Origin: an uncultured Prevotella sp.
GTDB taxonomy: Bacteria; Bacteroidota; Bacteroidia; Bacteroidales; Bacteroidaceae
Assembly: GCA_900315765.1 (NCBI GenBank)
Contig: ONAK01000010.1
Span: forward strand, 1 to 64,000
Length of the DNA stretch: 64,000 bases
Direction: 5' to 3'
This document shows, one piece after another, positions 60,333-64,000 of this stretch. Positions within the stretch are counted from its first letter, which is position 1; each line of letters opens with the position of its first letter. Position numbers and translations under genes: made by a program. The notes under the pieces were generated by a model that made no database searches, had not been told where the DNA came from, and saw nothing but the letters and a program-made list of their open reading frames with translations.

Positions 60333-60368
60333 AAAATCCCTATCGGTTAATAGGGGTTTTCTTTGTTG
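60333..60368 (+). terminator. Terminator after the first C11 protease gene
   Basis: Arms AAAATCCCTAT / ATAGGGGTTTT (60333-60343, 60350-60360) followed by CTTTG; one G-U pair. Confidence 0.75.
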
Positions 60369-60395
60369 GGGAGCGGAGATTTTGTTTTATCTTTG
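60366..60395 (+). promoter_or_regulatory. Promoter of the small porin-like gene
   Basis: TTG (60366-60368), 19 bp, TATCTTTG (60388-60395), 59 bp before the ATG. Confidence 0.75.
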
Positions 60396-60453
60396 CACCG
60401 GTTATTTATAAATGTTAGTTAATTGTAGTATTAATCATTAAAACATTAGAATT

Positions 60454-61011
60454 ATGAAAAAGGTATTGTTTATCGTTGTGGCCTTGTGTATGGCTAGTTA
60501 TGTAAATGCTCAGGTGTATGTGGGCGGTGGAATCAGTTTTAACAGGGTAACTGAGGGTGACAACAAATCGACGGCATTCATGATTGGGCCTGAGGTGGGT
60601 TACAAAATCAACGACCGATGGGCTGTGGGACTGGCGCTGGGATATAGTAAGATTAAGAACTCTACCGAGGTGGAGGGAATGGAATCGGACATGAAACAGT
60701 CGAGGTTTACGATTAACCCTTATGCACGTTTTACATTTGCGAAGATTGACAGGGTAGGACTGTTTGTGGATGGCGGCGTGAATTACTCTCACATTGACTC
60801 GAGCGGATCGTACGACATGAATGGATGGGCTGTAGGTCTGCGTCCGGGAATAAGCCTGGCTGTGAACGACAAATTTAGCCTTGTGGCTCATGTGGGCTTT
60901 CTGGGCTATCGAACCCAGAAGGCGGATTATGCCAATGCGGTATCGAGCAACAACTTTGCGGTTGAAATTGATGGTAGCGACCTATCGTTTAGCGTTTACT
61001 ACAATTTCTGA
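60454..61011 (+). CDS. Small outer-membrane beta-barrel protein
   Basis: A 185-residue protein with a signal peptide (cleavage after VNAQ). The mature chain has eight amphipathic strands (for example RFTINPYARFTFAKI and ISLAVNDKFSLVAHVG) and ends in the barrel-assembly signal FSVYYNF. It belongs to the small OmpX/porin-family barrel group. It lies between the two C11 protease genes and has its own promoter. The candidate RNA A2 terminates against its 3' end from the other strand. Confidence 0.86.
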   Translation: MKKVLFIVVALCMASYVNAQVYVGGGISFNRVTEGDNKSTAFMIGPEVGYKINDRWAVGLALGYSKIKNSTEVEGMESDMKQSRFTINPYARFTFAKIDRVGLFVDGGVNYSHIDSSGSYDMNGWAVGLRPGISLAVNDKFSLVAHVGFLGYRTQKADYANAVSSNNFAVEIDGSDLSFSVYYNF

Positions 61012-61014
61012 TAA

Positions 61015-61107
61015 TCAAAAAAGGCTCGTTTCACAACGAACCTTTTTCTTAATTACTTAAAAAACTAAATTAATCAACCATAAACCTTAACCATTAAAAT
61101 CTTTTTT
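61015..61107 (-). ncRNA. Candidate small RNA A2 (42-nt core family)
   Basis: A textbook promoter (TTG 61142-61144, 20 bp, TATCTTTG 61114-61121) starts an RNA of about 90 nt. Bases 61058-61099 are identical to the A1 core at 18419-18460. The terminator stem AAGGTTCGTT/AACGAGCCTT with GTGA loop (61021-61042) contains a U-G pair that works only in the minus-strand RNA, then six T residues. The next gene on that side is convergent, so this is not a leader of a downstream gene. Confidence 0.68.
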
Positions 61108-61113
61108 CTGCTG

Positions 61114-61144
61114 CAAAGATAAGACATATTTTCGATATCTGCAA
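61114..61144 (-). promoter_or_regulatory. Promoter of candidate RNA A2
   Basis: TTG, 20 bp, TATCTTTG on the minus strand, an exact consensus match with no gene other than the RNA to serve. Confidence 0.8.
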
Positions 61145-61268
61145 GAATTTATAGATAAAAAATGGTTAAAATACGATAAATTAGCCATTATTTAACGTTT
61201 GTTCACTAAAAATCGGGGCTTTTCGGTCGATAAACGGGGATATTTTGTGTAAAAAACACGATGGTAAG

Positions 61269-61299
61269 TTGTAGATATGAATTATTTTTTGTATCTTTG
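61269..61299 (+). promoter_or_regulatory. Promoter of the second C11 protease gene
   Basis: TTG (61269-61271), 20 bp, TATCTTTG (61292-61299). It rules out the in-frame ATG at 61277 and supports ATG 61325. Confidence 0.82.
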
Positions 61300-61324
61300 C
61301 CGCCGATATTATATAATAGGTGAA

Positions 61325-62632
61325 ATGAAGAAGTATTTGCTACTGTTACTGGCTGCGATGACGATGGCCGCATGTAACGACGAGGATGATAACATTCCTT
61401 ACGTTCCGGTTGAGGAATTAAGCACTACGCTTATTTATATGGCGGCAGACAACACACTGTCGGCATATGCTCCTGATGATATCATGGAAATAAAGGAGGC
61501 GTCGAAGAAGCTTTCGAATAACCAGAATATCGTGTTGTTTGTGGATATGGCTAAGTCGAATGGTACCTATATCGGAAGAGTTAAGAATGGCGAGCTGGTT
61601 GACTCGGTGGCGATGGATGAAAAGGCTTCGGGCGATCCGGCTGTGCTTGAGGAGATGCTACGCTACACGCGAGAGAAATATCCGGCAAAGGATTACGGAC
61701 TTTGTTTGTGGGGGCATGCTTGTGGCATACTTTATCTAAACGACTCTGTGGCTTATGAGGCACCCGTAACAAATACACCCGCGGCAACCAGAGCGATAAC
61801 CAGAGCCACAACCAGAGTATTCGGACAGGACTCGAATCCCAAATCGATATGGATGAACATACCATCGATGGTAAAGGCCATAGAAAACGGTATGGGCGGC
61901 GACCACCTGCGTTATGTCTTTGCCGACTGCTGTAACTTCTCGTGCGTGGAAATAGCTTACGAGCTGCGCCATATAACCGACTATCTGATATCGTCGCCCG
62001 CTGAAATTCCTGATAGAGGTGCGCCATATCATACCGTTCTGCCTGCATTGTTCAACATGAGCGAGAACTTCTATGAGAGGGTGGTTGATGCGTATTTCGA
62101 TTATTATCTGGATGAGTATAAGACGAAGTCTGATTATTACTATATGTATGAGCCCGGCGACTTGGCGGGATATAGTGTACCACTATCGGTACTCAAGAGT
62201 TCGGAACTTGATAATCTGGCACAGGAAACGTCGATACTGCTAAATACTATGCACGACCTGCTGACGCCTGAGAGCGACAGGGGTGATGTTTGGCAATATA
62301 TAATCAGGCATTATACCAATATCCTGACTGTTGATTTTCACTACGACATGTATAACTTCATGAAAAAGTATGCACAGTCAAGCGACTTTGAAAGATGGCA
62401 GGTGGCTTATGAAAAGGCTGTGCCGTACCGTAGGAGTTCGGGAGAATGGTTGACTATGGATGATAGTTTAAAAGATTATTTAGTAACAAAAGGCAAGGAC
62501 GATACTAATTGCGGATTAGTTAGCATGTTCTTCCCCATGGACAAATACAATGATACTAAACCAAGCCAGAATTTATCTATCAGAAACTATCAATGGAACA
62601 ACGTGATAAGATGGCAAGACTACGGATGGTAA
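61325..62632 (+). CDS. Second C11 (clostripain-type) cysteine protease lipoprotein
   Basis: A 435-residue lipoprotein with lipobox AMTMAACND. The catalytic His lies in LCLWGHACGILY (about residue 127) and the Cys is expected in FADCCNFSC (about 200). The loop between them carries a TTRAITRATTR-like low-complexity insertion that could be a self-processing site, as in clostripain, where Arg cleavage activates the enzyme (inference). It is shorter than the 58652 paralogue because the C-terminal domain is reduced. Confidence 0.84.
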   Translation: MKKYLLLLLAAMTMAACNDEDDNIPYVPVEELSTTLIYMAADNTLSAYAPDDIMEIKEASKKLSNNQNIVLFVDMAKSNGTYIGRVKNGELVDSVAMDEKASGDPAVLEEMLRYTREKYPAKDYGLCLWGHACGILYLNDSVAYEAPVTNTPAATRAITRATTRVFGQDSNPKSIWMNIPSMVKAIENGMGGDHLRYVFADCCNFSCVEIAYELRHITDYLISSPAEIPDRGAPYHTVLPALFNMSENFYERVVDAYFDYYLDEYKTKSDYYYMYEPGDLAGYSVPLSVLKSSELDNLAQETSILLNTMHDLLTPESDRGDVWQYIIRHYTNILTVDFHYDMYNFMKKYAQSSDFERWQVAYEKAVPYRRSSGEWLTMDDSLKDYLVTKGKDDTNCGLVSMFFPMDKYNDTKPSQNLSIRNYQWNNVIRWQDYGW

Positions 62633-62642
62633 TATAAACAAG

Positions 62643-62676
62643 AATCCCTGGCCTGCAAAGCAAGTCAGGGATTTAC
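62643..62676. terminator. Bidirectional hairpin between C11 protease and Hsp20 genes
   Basis: Arms AATCCCTG / CAGGGATT (62643-62650, 62666-62673) with a 15-nt loop between convergent genes; the T run is weak on both strands. Confidence 0.55.
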
Positions 62677-62696
62677 TATTAAACAAAACGAACTGT

Positions 62697-63128
62697 TTAC
62701 GAGACCTCAATGGCCTTGGTGACCTTCTCCTTCTGCTCGGACTTTGGCATGGTGATGGTCAGGATGCCGTCCTCAACCTTGGCAGAAATCTTATCCTTTA
62801 CCACATCATCAGGCAGCGTGTAGTTCTGCTCATAGTTTGAGTAGCTGAACTCGCGACGCAGATAGTGATGGTGCTTGTCCTCATGCTTATGTTCCTGTTT
62901 GTTCTCAATAGCGATGGTGAGGTTGCCCTCGTCATTGATGCCTACGCGGCAATATTCTTTCTTGATGCCTGGAGTTGCAAGTTCCATGATGTAACTCTTG
63001 TCGTTCTCCTTGACATTGACTGCGGGTGCTGTACTGTTGGCACGAGGCATCCAATCATTGTTAAAGAAATCATCAAACATTGTTGGGAACCAACCGTTGC
63101 TTTTCATTAATCCGTTCAACATAATCAA
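62697..63128 (-). CDS. Small heat-shock protein (Hsp20/alpha-crystallin)
   Basis: A 143-residue chaperone. The alpha-crystallin domain spans about residues 38-130, with the conserved ATPGIKKEYCRVGI and the C-terminal VEDGILTITMPK; the IxI-like tail is KAIEVS. It keeps unfolding proteins soluble under stress. An AGGAGG sequence 6 bp before the ATG gives an unusually strong ribosome site. The -7 box upstream (TATACTTTG near 63200) is one base off consensus; heat control is not evident from sequence. Confidence 0.93.
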   Translation of the reverse strand: MIMLNGLMKSNGWFPTMFDDFFNNDWMPRANSTAPAVNVKENDKSYIMELATPGIKKEYCRVGINDEGNLTIAIENKQEHKHEDKHHHYLRREFSYSNYEQNYTLPDDVVKDKISAKVEDGILTITMPKSEQKEKVTKAIEVS

Positions 63129-63247
63129 TACCTCCTAATTATACTTTTAGTTTAACTTCGGCTTTCGCTCTGGCTTTCACCTACAAATAAGCAAAGTATA
63201 TGCCCATGCGAAAAAACACTAGTGACCTTGTCAAGATGGCAAGGATT

Positions 63248-63325
63248 TTAAACTCGATTAAACGATGCTGACAATTCCTTAAACCCAATTAAAAATGACT
63301 GACATTTCTTTAAACTCCCTTAAAC
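63248..63325. promoter_or_regulatory. TTAAAC hexamer array with 31-bp period
   Basis: Paired hexamers TTAAA(C/A) lie at 63248/63258, 63279/63289 and 63310/63320. Within pairs the spacing is 10 bp and between pairs 31 bp, so all six lie on one face of the helix. This is typical of a cooperatively binding regulator. The third pair falls inside the small ORF that begins at 63295. Confidence 0.6.
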
Positions 63326-63450
63326 ATTGGAAAGAAATTCTGTCAGTGGATGCCCTGCAGATGGCTCTTTATGTAGCAGCCAGTGTTATTGTCGGTATCA
63401 TGGCAGTCTGGAGCGGCATGATGCTGTCAAGCCATCTAATTCGAGGATAG
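63295..63450 (+). CDS. Possible 51-residue membrane microprotein
   Basis: A short ORF with a soluble start (MTDISLNSLKHWKEILSVDA) and one hydrophobic segment (about residues 24-45, containing VAASVIVGIMAVWSG). The codon choice and charge pattern look natural. It has no clear promoter of its own and overlaps the hexamer array, so it could equally be chance. It would be an integral membrane peptide. Confidence 0.4.
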   Translation: MTDISLNSLKHWKEILSVDALQMALYVAASVIVGIMAVWSGMMLSSHLIRG

Positions 63451-63789
63451 CGGTATATAAGGCACTTAGACCCTGTATATGTTACCAATTGGAATCGGTA
63501 ACAGGTTATGAATTTACGTTAAATCATCAAGTCACGTCGAAAAGACCGCTTTTGCATCACTTTTAACAATGATTAAATCTTAATTCTTTGAAATGCTTTA
63601 TAATCAGATAATTATGGTTTTGTAGTATGTAGTACCCATATGTCCCCTCATTTTTTTTGAAAAAGGCTAAATATGGTTAGTAGAAAAAGATTATTTCTCA
63701 AAAAAAGTGATTTTTCTTTTGTATTTCGATAATTTTCATTACTTTTGTACCGTTTTCATAATGTGTGATAATAGTACAAAGACTTTGAA
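63451..63789. other. AT-rich intergenic region
   Basis: About 340 bp without an ORF I trust. It contains an imperfect 22-bp palindrome, GTTACC-10 bases-GGTAAC (63481-63502), T/A-rich tracts, and the promoter of the next gene (TACTTTTG 63740-63747, TTG 63719-63721, 18-bp spacer). Confidence 0.5.
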
Positions 63790-64000
63790 ATGGAGAAAGT
63801 AATAGTAGCAGGTAAGGAATTGGAGCTTTCTTTGATGAAGAAAGAAGAGCTAAAAAGTGTTCCTATAGACACGAAGTTACGTTTTCAGTTCTATAGGTCT
63901 AGATTCAATGACTATGAGTTCTGTTTGTTGGAAGCAAAAAAGGATGAGAATCATGCTTCAACAGAATGTCTCAATTTGGCTATGAGATTGGAATCGATAA
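63790..64000 (+). CDS. N-terminal fragment of an unidentified protein
   Basis: The frame opens at ATG 63790, 43 bp after a -7 box, and is still open at the window edge after 70 codons (MEKVIVAGKELELSLMKKEE...). It is Lys/Glu/Leu-rich with no signal peptide and no recognisable motif. Nothing more can be said without the remainder. Confidence 0.65.
   Translation, partial: MEKVIVAGKELELSLMKKEELKSVPIDTKLRFQFYRSRFNDYEFCLLEAKKDENHASTECLNLAMRLESI

Noticed and set aside
63327..63566. A 79-codon plus-strand frame after the Hsp20 gene
   Set aside because: It is Cys/Arg-rich without pattern and overlaps the better-looking membrane microprotein in another frame.

Overview
The window reads as chromosome from a member of the Bacteroidales, most likely a Prevotella/Segatella-type bacterium. 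Nearly every transcription unit starts from the Bacteroidota promoter pattern (TTG, about 20 bp, TAnnTTTG). The primary sigma factor is the short Bacteroidota type. Aminoacyl-tRNA synthetases are of the archaeal/eukaryotic-like kind (IleRS without a terminal zinc finger, short ProRS), and RteC-like, HU-related and smalltalk-type genes are present. Signal peptides and lipoboxes are of the family type.

Layout. 1-6.9 kb: an exported thioredoxin-like protein, a PaaI-type thioesterase, tRNA-Arg(TCT), a TPR protein, a phosphohexomutase and a Dcu-type C4-dicarboxylate carrier. 7.1-16.6 kb: one long tightly packed unit, ileS, a cysteine-less DksA-like protein, lspA, a DUF4296 lipoprotein, a nucleoside permease, rsmE, paaK and a DUF3256 protein. 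16.6-28.9 kb: proS, prmA, a Tyr/Trp/Gly-rich exported protein, a FadL-like porin, iorA-iorB-aminotransferase (aryl-pyruvate metabolism, functionally linked to paaK), rpoD and an HtrA/Deg protease. 29.1-36.6 kb: the RNase P RNA, a YihY protein, the threonine operon thrA / phosphomutase-type homoserine kinase / thrC, and pgeF.

37.3-45.7 kb is accessory. It holds 104-bp palindromic repeats, AT-rich small exported proteins, an HU-like protein plus smalltalk microprotein, and a separate four-gene phage-like unit (M15 endolysin-type peptidase, replication protein, primase-helicase, zinc protein). An RteC-like fragment sits beside a structured untranslated locus. 45.7-50 kb has two large lipoproteins and a YubB-like protein bracketed by two related small-RNA units. 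50.4-57.1 kb is a low-GC island whose first three genes (nuclease-DUF2075 ATPase, UvrD-type helicase with an internal nuclease-like segment, accessory protein) look like an undescribed nucleic-acid-processing or defence cassette. 57.1-64 kb: a Nudix hydrolase, a kinase-like protein, two C11 (clostripain-type) proteases either side of a small porin, an Hsp20, and a 31-bp-phased hexamer array beside a small membrane-protein ORF.

The most notable non-coding signal is a set of compact promoter-core-terminator units: two copies sharing an identical 42-nt core (18.4 kb and 61.1 kb), two sharing a GUGA-capped hairpin (49.3 and 50.2 kb), and two singletons (16.6 and 45.6 kb). A second theme is intergenic repeat sequence that appears to have been accepted in frame inside essential-type genes (prmA, thrC, the homoserine kinase), much as Rickettsia palindromic elements do. 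All assignments are by eye from sequence; no database search or folding program was run.
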